Assembly: GCF_001189965.1 (NCBI RefSeq)
Contig: NZ_LFLU01000001.1
Location: 372,001-436,000, forward strand
Source: Herbaspirillum rhizosphaerae
Lineage (GTDB): Bacteria > Pseudomonadota > Gammaproteobacteria > Burkholderiales > Burkholderiaceae_D
Direction of reading: 5' to 3'
Length of the DNA stretch: 64,000 nt
In this document: positions 44,173 through 52,683 of the stretch, one piece after another
How the letters are laid out: the number at the start of each line of letters is the position of its first letter
How positions within the stretch are numbered: position 1 is the first letter of the stretch
Program-made: the position numbers and the translations under genes
Notes under the pieces: model-generated
What the model saw: only the letters and a program-made list of their open reading frames with translations
What the model was told of the DNA's origin: nothing
Databases searched by the model: none

Positions 44173-44403
44173 ATGAATCTTCCGCACCTGATCAAGATGG
44201 CCAACCAGATCGGCACGTTCTTTTCCACCATGCCGGACCGTGCGCAGGCGGAGAACGACCTGGCGGCGCATATCAAGCGTTTCTGGGAACCCCGCATGCG
44301 CCGCGCCTTGCTGGCCTACGTAGAGCAAGAGGGCGGCCCGGAACTCAGCGAGATCGTGCTGGCGGCAGTGAAGTCGCATGCTGCCGATTTGCAGCCGGCT
44401 TGA
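44173..44403 (+). CDS. fdsD: Formate dehydrogenase delta subunit FdsD
   Basis: 76 residues, matching the small FdsD family: LPHLIKMANQIGTFFSTMPD, then AHIKRFWEPRMRRALLAYVEQ. FdsD is needed for stable assembly of the formate dehydrogenase and probably helps cofactor insertion. It is the last gene of the operon, 26 nt after fdsC. Confidence 0.92.
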   Translation: MNLPHLIKMANQIGTFFSTMPDRAQAENDLAAHIKRFWEPRMRRALLAYVEQEGGPELSEIVLAAVKSHAADLQPA

Positions 44404-44570
44404 TGGATTTGCCTGAAGTCGGCTGATTCTGGCGTGCGTCGACATTGCTGCGACATTTTCGCGTTGTCTAAAGCATACAAATGTTATCAAAAAATTAATA
44501 AAATAGTTTCCCCGCCTTATACTGAAAAGCATATTTCTTTCGGGAAAAAGCTCAGCAGGAGACAGGCGAT

Positions 44571-46133
44571 ATGGGGCGCTCTCACGTTATTGTTGTCAGC
44601 ATCGTGTTCGCGATTGCCGCGGCGGCTTTATCGGTTGGGAGCATGTCCTACCTTTCGCGCTACCGCGCAGGCAGCGAAGAACAAGCCAGGCTGAACGTAT
44701 TCGCACAGCGCGGCCTGGTGCGTGCGCAATCTACGCTGAACGATATTCGCGCCATCCTTTTTACGCTGAACGCGTTGAGCGTCAAACCTTGCTCGGCCGA
44801 GCATATCGCCATCCTGCGCCGCCTGACTGCCAACACGCGTTCGGTTGACGAGATCGATTACTTCGAAAATGGTTTGCTCAAATGCACGTCATGGGGAGGC
44901 ATCACCGACGAACGCATCGAACAGCCTGCCGCCGATTTCATTACTGAGGACGGCATCAAGGTCACCATACGCATGGTGCCGCTGGTCAGCAAGGGTAATC
45001 CGGTCATGGCGGCGCAATACAATGCTTACGGCGTATTGACGGTGCCGGAGAGATTTGCCGATGTCATCGTCGACGAAGGCATCCAGCTTGTGATTGCCTC
45101 AGACACCGGAAAAATCCTCAGCACCTTGAATTCCCCGAATGAGCAATTGGCGGCCAGAATCATCGCCGACCCGCAAAACGTTGAAGACGACAACTTTCTT
45201 TTTTCCGTCGAGCGCTCGGCCGGTTTTATTGCCATTGCGCTGGAGCCGAAGCGCTATCTGTTTATCCGGTTGCATAAAGAGGACATGCTGTTCGTGCCCA
45301 TCGGCATCCTGCTGGCGGTGCTGGCGATTGGCTGTGTGTTCATGCGGACGCGTCGTCGCCTGTCGCCTTTGGGAGAGTTGATCATTGCGGTGAAGAAGCA
45401 CGAACTCATCGCTCACTACCAACCCATCGTCGAACTGGCGAGCGGACGCTGTGTCGGCGCCGAGGCTTTGCTGCGCTGGCAGCGTCCCGATGGCGAGGTG
45501 CTGCGACCGGACTTGTTCATTCCCCTGGCGGAAGAAAGCGGACTGATCGGCGCCATTACCGATCAGGTCATCGGTCTTGTCGTACGCGATCTGCAAGCCA
45601 TGTTGGTAAGCGATCGAAGCCTGCACGTGGCGATCAATCTCAGCGCCGACGATATCAAGGACGGACGAGGGCTTGATGCGATTCAGGCGGCGCTGGCCGA
45701 TACCGGCATCGAGAATCGCCAGATCTGGCTGGAAGCGACGGAGCGGGGCTTTATCGATATTACGTCGGCCTGCCTGACCTTGGGTCACGCGAGGGAGCTT
45801 GGCCATGCAGTCTCGGTGGACGACTTCGGCACCGGCTATTCCAGTTTGTCGTCGTTGCAGAAGCTGCCGCTCGACGCCGTCAAGATCGACAAGAGTTTCA
45901 TCGACAAGATCGGCACCGATTCGGCCAGCAGCAGCGTCACGCCTCACATCATCGCCATGGCCAAGACACTGCATCTCGGCATCTTCGCCGAAGGGGTGGA
46001 AACGCAAGGGCAGGCCGATTACCTGCGAAATCAAAAGGTGGAATATGCGCAGGGATGGTTGTTTTCTGCGGCGATGCCGGTGGAAGAATTCATTTCTTAC
46101 TACAAGAAAAATCGCGAGCAGTTTCCGGACTGA
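44571..46133 (+). CDS. Membrane cyclic-di-GMP phosphodiesterase with CSS periplasmic domain and EAL domain
   Basis: 520 residues. Span 1 is near residues 5-27, then a periplasmic CSS-motif region (about 30-235; the motif reads KPCSAEH, so Cys-Ser is kept and the third Ser is Ala). A second Cys follows in LLKCTSWGG, then span 2 (PIGILLAVLAIGCVF) and a C-terminal EAL domain. The EAL residues are intact: GAEALLRW, NLSADDI, EATERGF, DDFGTGYSSL, KIDKSF and EGVET. It should therefore be an active c-di-GMP hydrolase, switched by the redox state of the periplasmic cysteines. CAGGAGAC precedes the ATG. It appears monocistronic. Confidence 0.88.
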   Translation: MGRSHVIVVSIVFAIAAAALSVGSMSYLSRYRAGSEEQARLNVFAQRGLVRAQSTLNDIRAILFTLNALSVKPCSAEHIAILRRLTANTRSVDEIDYFENGLLKCTSWGGITDERIEQPAADFITEDGIKVTIRMVPLVSKGNPVMAAQYNAYGVLTVPERFADVIVDEGIQLVIASDTGKILSTLNSPNEQLAARIIADPQNVEDDNFLFSVERSAGFIAIALEPKRYLFIRLHKEDMLFVPIGILLAVLAIGCVFMRTRRRLSPLGELIIAVKKHELIAHYQPIVELASGRCVGAEALLRWQRPDGEVLRPDLFIPLAEESGLIGAITDQVIGLVVRDLQAMLVSDRSLHVAINLSADDIKDGRGLDAIQAALADTGIENRQIWLEATERGFIDITSACLTLGHARELGHAVSVDDFGTGYSSLSSLQKLPLDAVKIDKSFIDKIGTDSASSSVTPHIIAMAKTLHLGIFAEGVETQGQADYLRNQKVEYAQGWLFSAAMPVEEFISYYKKNREQFPD

Positions 46134-46477
46134 ACGAATGTCGGCGACGTCATGCTGCGCTTGCTTTCATGGTTGGATGGCGCAAGAGCCCGGCGACGCT
46201 GCCGTCGGTTCGATCAGTGCGAGTTTTTCCTTGCAATGCGGCAAGGAAAGCGGCTGGCACTTGCTGCGGCGCAGAATGAGACAACAATAAAACTGCGTGT
46301 ATGGCGATAAAAATATTCATGTGAAATAGTTTGCAAAAGGATTTTTGCGCTGCTATCTTGGAACCGGTTCCAAAGATTCGCAAAAATAAAAACCTGGGAA
46401 CCCGCAGAACAAATCAATCGATGTATCGGTAGATAACAATCAACGATTTGGCAGGTAGAGTGAGACAAAAATCCAAT
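46134..46477. other. Regulatory region upstream of the LacI-type regulator
   Basis: No gene is seen in this stretch. It contains the 16-bp operator palindrome at 46358-46373 (listed separately) and AT-rich sequence on both sides, consistent with the promoter of the regulator gene. Two alternative non-ATG starts for that gene (TTG 46448, GTG 46460) lie at its right edge. Confidence 0.5.
46358..46373. promoter_or_regulatory. LacI/PtxS-type operator 1
   Basis: TTGGAACCGGTTCCAA is a perfect 16-bp palindrome with the central CG typical of LacI-family operators. It resembles the TGAAACCGGTTTCA site known for Pseudomonas PtxS. It lies about 100 bp upstream of the regulator gene, consistent with autoregulation. 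Confidence 0.7.
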
Positions 46478-47557
46478 ATGCAACACATGCGCAGCGTTGG
46501 CGCGGGCAGGGTCACGATTGCCCAGGTCGCACGCGAAGCGGGTGTGTCGAAGACCAGTATTTCGAGATATCTCGGCGGCGAGCTTGACGCCTTGTCGGAG
46601 CACCTGCGCGAACAGATTCGCAGCACGATCGCCCGGCTCGGTTATCAGCCAAGCCAGATGGCGCGCGGCCTCAAGGGCGGGCGCACACGCTTGATCGGGA
46701 TGCTGGTGGCGGACATCCTGAATCCGTATTCGGTCGCCGTGCTGAACGGCGCGGAGGCGGCTTGCCAGGAGCATGGCTATACCCTGATGTTGTGCAATAC
46801 CGGTAATGACGAAAAGCGCGAACTGCAATCGCTGGCGGCTTTGCATTCCTATAGCGTGGAAGGTTTGCTGTTCAACACGCAGGGACGCAATGTCACGCCG
46901 CTGAAAGAGTTGGGACGCGTGGCGTTTCCGGTGGTGTTGCTGGACCGGCGTATTGAAGGCTGCGATTTCGACCTGGTCGGACTCGACAACGTCAGAGCGG
47001 CGCGCATGGCGACTGAGCATTTGCTGGCGAGCGGTTACACCGATATCGGACTGGTGGTGCAGCCATTGTATGGCGTGAGCTCAAGGCAGGGGCGGCAAGC
47101 GGGATTCCTGCAGGCGCTGGCCGAAAGGCCCGATTGCGAAGGCGAGACGCTGGAAGTGCATATCGATCAGCCCGGCCATGTGGCGGCCATGCTGCAGGAT
47201 TTCTTGAAGCGTCGCAAAGCTAGTCGCGACGGCGGGAAAATCGCCATCCTCGCGGGCAACGGCATGGTGTCGCTGCAAATTGCACTGGCCTTGCAAAGCA
47301 TGAAATTGCGTTTTCCCGAAGACATCGGCTTGCTGTGTTTTGACGAGTTGTCGTGGTCGCCGCTGGTGGGAAGCGGCATCAGCACGATTGAGCAGCCGAC
47401 GTATGAAATCGGTTTTGCGGCCATTGAGCGTTTGCTTGCACGCATCCATGGAGAGCGCGCTCCGCGCCGGGAAATCTTGCTGGAGGGGCGCCTGATTCAG
47501 CGTGGCTCAAGCTTGCCGACAGGGATGTTGAAGGGAACGAAAGAGCAGATTTTTTAA
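46478..47557 (+). CDS. LacI family transcriptional regulator (PtxS-like)
   Basis: 359 residues. The helix-turn-helix VTIAQVAREAGVSKTSISRYLGG and hinge helix PSQMARGLKGGRTRLIG are followed by a ribose-binding-protein-like effector domain (VADILNPYSVAVLNGAEAACQEHGY, DEKRELQSLAALHSYSVEGLLFN). It probably represses the ABC transporter and kguEKD genes downstream until a sugar acid such as 2-ketogluconate binds. The exact start is open: ATG at 46478 is used, GTG at 46460 has AGGTAGA just upstream, and ATG at 46487 is also possible. Confidence 0.86.
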   Translation: MQHMRSVGAGRVTIAQVAREAGVSKTSISRYLGGELDALSEHLREQIRSTIARLGYQPSQMARGLKGGRTRLIGMLVADILNPYSVAVLNGAEAACQEHGYTLMLCNTGNDEKRELQSLAALHSYSVEGLLFNTQGRNVTPLKELGRVAFPVVLLDRRIEGCDFDLVGLDNVRAARMATEHLLASGYTDIGLVVQPLYGVSSRQGRQAGFLQALAERPDCEGETLEVHIDQPGHVAAMLQDFLKRRKASRDGGKIAILAGNGMVSLQIALALQSMKLRFPEDIGLLCFDELSWSPLVGSGISTIEQPTYEIGFAAIERLLARIHGERAPRREILLEGRLIQRGSSLPTGMLKGTKEQIF

Positions 47558-47562
47558 TGATT

Positions 47563-47578
47563 CTGGAACCGATACCAG
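47563..47578. promoter_or_regulatory. LacI/PtxS-type operator 2
   Basis: CTGGAACCGATACCAG shares the TGGAACCG half site of operator 1. Its right half is imperfect (GATACCA). It lies between the regulator gene and the transporter gene, where repressor binding would block the catabolic operon. Confidence 0.55.
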
Positions 47579-47769
47579 AGACAAGAAATGCACGAGCGAT
47601 GCAAAACTGCACAGAAGAGTCGGACGGCAAGGCAACGCAGTCCGATATAAAAACAAGCTGAAGGACAAGCTGTAAAGCAGAGAAGCAGTAAAGAGGGCGA
47701 AAGCCGTTTATTGAGGATGTTTGCAAGTTGCTTCTATCCGGGGCGACGAGCAAAAAAAGGAGACAAGTC

Positions 47770-48576
47770 ATGAGCATCAAGAAACTGTTCAGCACCAAAT
47801 TCGCCGCGCTGACCCTGGTTGCCGCCTGCGCCGCCAGCGCAGCCGTCAGCGCCAGCGCACAAACCGTGGCCGACCTGATCAAGAAGGGCAAGATCACCAT
47901 CGGCGTCGTCAGCGGCACACCGCCGTTCGGCAGCGTTGACGCCAAGGGCGAACCGATTGGTTACGACGTCGACGTCGCCAACCTGATCGGAAAATATATC
48001 GGTTTGCCTGTGGAAATCGTTCCACTGGTGCCGCCGGCGCGTATTCCTGCGCTGGAATCCGGCAAGGTCGACTTCCTGGCCGCGACACTGGCGCCGACGC
48101 CTGAGCGCGCCAAGGCGGTCATGTTCACGATTCCTTACAGCGCTTTTGAGTTGTCCATCGTCGGTCCGGTCGGATCCAAGTTCAAGAGCCTGAACGACCT
48201 GGTCAAGAAGAAGGTCGGTGTCTCGCGCGGCAGCACCAACGACACGGCGCTGACACGTCTGGCGCCTGCCGGCACCGTGCTGGTCCGTTTTGAAGACGAC
48301 TCGACCGTGACCCAGGCGTTGCTGAGCGGCCAGGTTGATGCGATCTCCATCCCGAACACCATGGCCAATGAAATCGTGAAGACCCGTGGCGCCGGCAAGA
48401 TCGACGTCAAGTTCCCTTACTCCCTGCAACCGAACTCCATGACCGTGCGTAAAGGCGCGTTCGATCTGCAGCAATGGCTCAACAACTTCATCTACTACGT
48501 CAAGCTGAACGGCGAACTGGATGCAATCGCGCGCAAGTGGTCGGGTTCGCCACTGCCGAATCTGCCGGTGTTTTAA
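47770..48576 (+). CDS. ABC transporter substrate-binding protein, polar-amino-acid family (putative sugar-acid binder)
   Basis: 268 residues. Signal peptide ending AAVSASA near residue 31, then a family 3 solute-binding fold: GKITIGVVSGTPPFGSVDAKGEPIGYDVDVANLIGKYIG, VDFLAATLAPTPERAKAVMFTIPYS and KKVGVSRGSTNDTAL. AAGGAGACAAGTC precedes the ATG at 47770. The fold usually binds amino acids, but this operon carries ketogluconate genes, so a sugar acid is the more likely ligand; this is inference. A REPIN-like repeat lies between it and the permease genes. Confidence 0.88.
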   Translation: MSIKKLFSTKFAALTLVAACAASAAVSASAQTVADLIKKGKITIGVVSGTPPFGSVDAKGEPIGYDVDVANLIGKYIGLPVEIVPLVPPARIPALESGKVDFLAATLAPTPERAKAVMFTIPYSAFELSIVGPVGSKFKSLNDLVKKKVGVSRGSTNDTALTRLAPAGTVLVRFEDDSTVTQALLSGQVDAISIPNTMANEIVKTRGAGKIDVKFPYSLQPNSMTVRKGAFDLQQWLNNFIYYVKLNGELDAIARKWSGSPLPNLPVF

Positions 48577-48626
48577 GAAACGTTTAACGAATCCGGGTCT
48601 CGATCCAGTCTGCGAATTCAATAGCA

Positions 48627-48728
48627 TGTCGTCCCAGCGAAAGCTGGGACCCAGTGTCGTGAACAGGCGATCGGAAAGTTTGCCGCAGCCGCCAACGCCG
48701 CTGGATTCCGGCTTTCGCCGGAACGACA
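48627..48728. repeat. REPIN-like pair of inverted 28-bp repeats
   Basis: TGTCGTCCCAGCGAAAGCTG... (48627-48654) and the inverted 48701-48728 unit are each 28 bp. Each holds its own hairpin (CCCAGC-GAAA-GCTGGG and CCGGC-TTTC-GCCGG) and they are separated by 46 bp. The units are nearly identical when one is reversed. This REP type is dispersed in many proteobacterial genomes. Here it lies between the binding-protein gene and the first permease gene. Confidence 0.85.
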
Positions 48729-48834
48729 AGTTATCGACAAGCGTCGGTGGCCATTTGCCGCCAATCGTGATCCGGATGTTTCCGCCGACCGTTGCAAGTT
48801 CATGACGGTGCGGTGAATCGGCAAGGAGTAGAAG

Positions 48835-49533
48835 ATGTCTTATGATTTTCAGTTTGCGTTCATCTTTCAGCACATGGACCAGCTGTTATGGGGAGCGCTG
48901 CTCACCATCCGGCTCAGTGCGCTGTCGATGATCTGCGGTTTGGCGGTGGGTATCTTCGGGGCGATCGTGAGCATTCACGGTTCGGCGCCGGCCCGCTTTG
49001 CGGTCACGTCCTATGTGGAGCTGATCCGCAGCACGCCTTTCCTGGTGCAGTTGTTCATTATCTTTTTCGGCTTGCCCGCTGCGGGCGTGCAGGTCGATGC
49101 CAATATCGCCGCGTTGGTGGCGATGACGGTCAATCTCGGGGCGTATTCGACCGAGATCGTGCGCGCCGGCATGATGGCGGTCCATCCTTCGCAGATCGAG
49201 GCGGCGCAGGCGCTGGCGATGACGCGCTGGCAGGTGATCCGCCACGTGGTGCTGACGCCGGCGCTGGAGAAGGTTTATCCGGCCCTGGCCAGCCAGTTCA
49301 CGCTGATGATGCTGGCTTCCAGCGTGGTGTCGGCGATTTCTGCCGAAGAGCTGACCGCGAGCGCCAACCTGCTCGACGCCGAAACTTTCCGCAGCTTCGA
49401 AATTTACCTGATCGTGATGGTGCTCTACATTCTGCTGGCGCTGCTGTTCCGCCTCAGTTTCTGGCTCATCGGTCTGGTTGTGTTTAAACGCCGCCGCCGT
49501 CTTGGCGTAGCGCGGCCAAGGGGGAACCGATGA
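48835..49533 (+). CDS. ABC transporter permease 1, polar-amino-acid family
   Basis: 232 residues with about five membrane spans of the HisM/GlnP type. ALLTIRLSALSMICGLAVGIFGAIV is the N-terminal block and MMAVHPSQIEAAQALAMTRWQVIRHVVLTPALEKVYPAL contains the EAA loop that docks the ATPase. It pairs with the permease encoded next, with a four-base overlap, to form the heterodimeric channel. Confidence 0.9.
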   Translation: MSYDFQFAFIFQHMDQLLWGALLTIRLSALSMICGLAVGIFGAIVSIHGSAPARFAVTSYVELIRSTPFLVQLFIIFFGLPAAGVQVDANIAALVAMTVNLGAYSTEIVRAGMMAVHPSQIEAAQALAMTRWQVIRHVVLTPALEKVYPALASQFTLMMLASSVVSAISAEELTASANLLDAETFRSFEIYLIVMVLYILLALLFRLSFWLIGLVVFKRRRRLGVARPRGNR

Positions 49534-50180
49534 TTGCCGAATTTTCCTGGGACCAGTTTGTCTTCTTGTGGGAAGCCGCGCGCTGGACGGTGCTGTTGTC
49601 GGTGTTGGCGTTCGTCGTCGGCGGGGCGGCCGGTTTCGTCGTCGCGCTGATGCGCACTTCGCACCTGCCGATCCTGCGCACGGTGTCCGCGGTGTATATC
49701 CAGATCATTCAGGGTACGCCGGTGCTGATCATCCTGTTCCTGTCGTTCTACGGACTGGCGATCTATGGCTTCAAGCTGCCGCCGATGGTGGCGGCGACGA
49801 TCGCGATGACGATTTATACGAGCGCCTATCTCGGTGAAATCTGGCGCGGCTGTATCGAAGCCGTGCCGGTGCCGCAGTGGGAAGCGTCGACTGCGCTGGC
49901 CATGACGCGCTGGCAGCAGCTGCGCTATGTGATCCTGCCGCAGGCGGTGCGCATTTCGCTGCCGCCGACGGTGGGTTTCCTGGTGCAGATCGTCAAGAAC
50001 ACCTCGATCGCTTCCATTATCGGCCTGGTGGAGTTGACGCAGGCGGGCAAGCTCGTCAGCAACGCGACTTTCCAGCCCTTCCTCGTATTCCCGATTGTTG
50101 CAGCGATTTACTTCATTTTCTGCTATCCGCTGTCGCGTTTCAGTTTTGCCTTAGAAAGGAAATTACATGCCCATCGTTGA
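49530..50180 (+). CDS. ABC transporter permease 2, polar-amino-acid family
   Basis: 216 residues; second HisQ/HisM-type permease. It has the block RTVSAVYIQIIQGTPVLIILFLSFYGL and the EAA loop AVPVPQWEASTALAMTRWQQLRYVILPQAVRISLPP. It overlaps the upstream permease gene by four bases and the ATPase gene by 14, so stoichiometric synthesis is expected. Confidence 0.9.
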   Translation: MIAEFSWDQFVFLWEAARWTVLLSVLAFVVGGAAGFVVALMRTSHLPILRTVSAVYIQIIQGTPVLIILFLSFYGLAIYGFKLPPMVAATIAMTIYTSAYLGEIWRGCIEAVPVPQWEASTALAMTRWQQLRYVILPQAVRISLPPTVGFLVQIVKNTSIASIIGLVELTQAGKLVSNATFQPFLVFPIVAAIYFIFCYPLSRFSFALERKLHAHR

Positions 50181-50901
50181 GATCGAGAACATCACCAAGA
50201 GCTTTGGCAGCAACCAGGTCTTGAATGGGATATCGTTGTCCGTCGAGCGCGGGCAGGTCATTGCGATCATCGGACGCAGCGGTTCAGGAAAAAGTACGAT
50301 GCTGCGTTGCATCAACGGTTTGGAGACCATTGATGGTGGTAGCATCAGCGTTGCCGGTCACAAGCTCACTGCAAAACATGAGCATCTGATCGAGTTGCGC
50401 AAGGATGTCGGGATGGTGTTCCAGCACTACAATCTGTTCCCGCATCTGACGGTGGAAGAGAACGTCATGCTATCGCCGCGCATCGTCAAGAAAGTCGCAA
50501 CCGAGAAGGCGCGCGAAACGGCGATCAAGGTCTTGAAGCAGGTCGGCCTCGATCACAAGCGCGATGCGTATCCGGAACAGTTGTCCGGCGGTCAGCAGCA
50601 GCGCGTGGCGATTGCCCGTTCGCTGGCGATGGAGCCGCAGGTCATGCTGTTCGACGAAGTGACGTCGGCGCTGGATCCGGAGTTGACGCAAGAAGTGCTG
50701 AAAGTCATGGAAGAACTCGCCCGAGGAGGAATGACTATGTTGCTCGTCACGCACGAAATGGAATTCGCCCGGCGCGTCGCCGATCTCACCGTGTTCATGC
50801 ATCAGGGCAAGGTCTGGGAAACGCGTCCGTCCAAGGAATTCTTCGCCGATCCGCAAACGCCGGAAGCACGCCAGTTCGTCGGCGCCGGCAACATCAAATG
50901 A
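50167..50901 (+). CDS. ABC transporter ATP-binding protein, polar-amino-acid family
   Basis: 244 residues, one complete nucleotide-binding domain: Walker A GRSGSGKST, Q-loop MVFQHYNLFPHLTV, signature LSGGQQQR, Walker B VMLFDEVTSALDPE, H-loop LVTHEMEFA. It is closest to GlnQ/HisP ATPases. It energises the importer formed by the two preceding permeases. The stop overlaps the ATG of the KguE-like gene (ATGA). Confidence 0.92.
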   Translation: MPIVEIENITKSFGSNQVLNGISLSVERGQVIAIIGRSGSGKSTMLRCINGLETIDGGSISVAGHKLTAKHEHLIELRKDVGMVFQHYNLFPHLTVEENVMLSPRIVKKVATEKARETAIKVLKQVGLDHKRDAYPEQLSGGQQQRVAIARSLAMEPQVMLFDEVTSALDPELTQEVLKVMEELARGGMTMLLVTHEMEFARRVADLTVFMHQGKVWETRPSKEFFADPQTPEARQFVGAGNIK

Positions 50902-51644
50902 AAACCCCGGTACTGGTTGCGGCTTCGGCCTATGGCGCAGATTTCGTGCGCCAGGTCGGCCATGCGCATCTGATCCCCATCGTTGCAGCGGCTGGTGCGG
51001 CGGGCCTGGAAATTCGCCGCGAGTTGTTTGCCGAGTTGCCGGATTTCGACGAACTGCACGCGCTGCTGGTGAAGCACAAGCTGTTCTCGGTGTATTCGGC
51101 TCCCATCGAATTGTTCCGTAAGGACGGTTCGCTGGCGCGCGACGAACTGGACGAAGTGATGGGCGAGGCGCAGCAATTGCAGTCGCGTTTCCTGAAGGTG
51201 TCGCTGGGACATTTTTCGCCGTCCAGCAACATGTTGGACTGGTCGCGCTTTGTGGCGCAGGCTCCCGTGCCCTTGTTGCTGGAGAACGACCAGACCGAAC
51301 ACGGCGGCAAGCTGGAATCGATCGCCAATTTCCTCGCAGTGTGTTCCGGCACCGGCGTGCCGGTCGGCATGACCTTCGACATGGGCAACTGGCGCTGGAG
51401 CGGCGTGGACGCTGAAGTCGCCGCGCGTACACTGGCGGGGCACGTGCAATACGTGCACTGCAAGGGCGTGTGGAACGACAAGGGCAAGCTCAAGGCGATC
51501 CCGCTGGATGAGGACGACGCCGTCTGGCGGCGCTTGTTCTCGCATTTTCCGCGCGGCGTGCAACGGGCGATCGAATTCCCCATTATCGGCAAGGATCTGG
51601 AAGCCATGACCCGCGATTACGTGGCGATGCTTGCTTCGGCATAG
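50898..51644 (+). CDS. kguE: Sugar phosphate isomerase/epimerase family protein (KguE-like)
   Basis: 248 residues; xylose-isomerase-like TIM barrel. LLLENDQTEHGGKLESIANFLAVC and GMTFDMGNWRWSGVDA carry the metal-binding Glu and Asp, and HVQYVHCKGV the later ligands. In Pseudomonas, kguE accompanies the ketogluconate kinase and reductase genes, though its exact reaction is not settled. It is translationally coupled to the ATPase gene. Confidence 0.82.
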   Translation: MKTPVLVAASAYGADFVRQVGHAHLIPIVAAAGAAGLEIRRELFAELPDFDELHALLVKHKLFSVYSAPIELFRKDGSLARDELDEVMGEAQQLQSRFLKVSLGHFSPSSNMLDWSRFVAQAPVPLLLENDQTEHGGKLESIANFLAVCSGTGVPVGMTFDMGNWRWSGVDAEVAARTLAGHVQYVHCKGVWNDKGKLKAIPLDEDDAVWRRLFSHFPRGVQRAIEFPIIGKDLEAMTRDYVAMLASA

Positions 51645-51703
51645 TTGTTTGCCTGCCGGGATCTTTTGCACGACATCATCCGAATCCATCAGAAAGAAAA
51701 TAA

Positions 51704-52651
51704 ATGACGCAAGCACAACTGGACGTCGTCACGTACGGCGAAGCATTGGCATTGTTTGTTGCAGATGAAGTCGGCGATTTTGCCGACGTGGAAAAGTACA
51801 CGCGCCGCCTGGCCGGCGCCGAAACCAACGTCGCCATCGGGCTGTCGCGCCTCGGCCTGAAAGTCGGCTGGGTCAGCCGGGTCGGTAATGATTCCTTCGG
51901 CCGTTTCATTCGCAAGCGCGTGGCGCAAGAGGGCGTGGATGTCAGCCACGTCGCCACCGACATGGAATTCCGCACGGCGATCCAGCTCAAGGCGAAAGCC
52001 GTCGACGGCGCCGATCCGGCGATTGAATACTATCGCAAGGGCTCGGCCGCCAGCCATCTGTCGCAGGTTGATTTCGACGAATCCTATTTCGGCGGCGCGC
52101 GCCATTTGCATGCCACCGGTATTGCCGCGGCCTTGTCGGCCAGCACGATGGCGTTTGCCCATCAGGCGCTGGATTTCATGCGCGCCAAGGGCAAGACGAT
52201 TTCCTTCGATCCCAATCTGCGCCCCATGCTGTGGCCGTCGCAGGAAGTGATGGCGCAGAAGCTCAACGAGCTGGCCTTCAAGGCGGATTGGGTGTTGCCC
52301 GGTCTGAGCGAGGGAAAGATTCTGACCGGCTACAGCGAGCCGCGCGACATCGCCGCGTTCTATCTGGACCAGGGCGTCAAGCAGGTGGTGATCAAGCTGG
52401 GTGCGGAGGGTGCGTATTTCCGCAACGCGAGCGAAGAGGGCGTGGTTGCCGGTGTTGAAGTCAAAGAGGTGGTCGATACGGTCGGTGCCGGCGACGGCTT
52501 TGCGGTTGGCGTGATCAGCGGTTTGCTGGAAGGCCTGGCGATGTCCGAGGCAGTGATGCGGGGAAATCGCATCGGCGCGTTTGCCATCCAGGTCGTGGGC
52601 GACATGGAAGGCTTGCCGACGCGCGCGCAGTTGAACGCCGCTTCCGCTTGA
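51704..52651 (+). CDS. kguK: PfkB family sugar-acid kinase (2-ketogluconokinase, KguK-like)
   Basis: 315 residues; ribokinase fold. RRLAGAETNVAIGLSRLGLKVGWVSRVGNDSFGRFI is the PfkB N-terminal signature, and DTVGAGDGFAVGVISGL is the C-terminal signature with the catalytic Asp. It resembles 2-keto-3-deoxygluconate kinases; beside kguE and kguD homologues, 2-ketogluconate is the more likely substrate, giving 2-keto-6-phosphogluconate. Substrate choice between these two cannot be settled by eye. Confidence 0.82.
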   Translation: MTQAQLDVVTYGEALALFVADEVGDFADVEKYTRRLAGAETNVAIGLSRLGLKVGWVSRVGNDSFGRFIRKRVAQEGVDVSHVATDMEFRTAIQLKAKAVDGADPAIEYYRKGSAASHLSQVDFDESYFGGARHLHATGIAAALSASTMAFAHQALDFMRAKGKTISFDPNLRPMLWPSQEVMAQKLNELAFKADWVLPGLSEGKILTGYSEPRDIAAFYLDQGVKQVVIKLGAEGAYFRNASEEGVVAGVEVKEVVDTVGAGDGFAVGVISGLLEGLAMSEAVMRGNRIGAFAIQVVGDMEGLPTRAQLNAASA

Positions 52652-52683
52652 TCATCATTCGTCATTGTTAAAGAAGATCGCAA

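Noticed and set aside
47770..50901. Simple annotation as a histidine/glutamine importer
   Set aside because: The fold family fits, but the regulator, operators and three downstream enzymes all point to a sugar-acid substrate; family membership alone does not set specificity.
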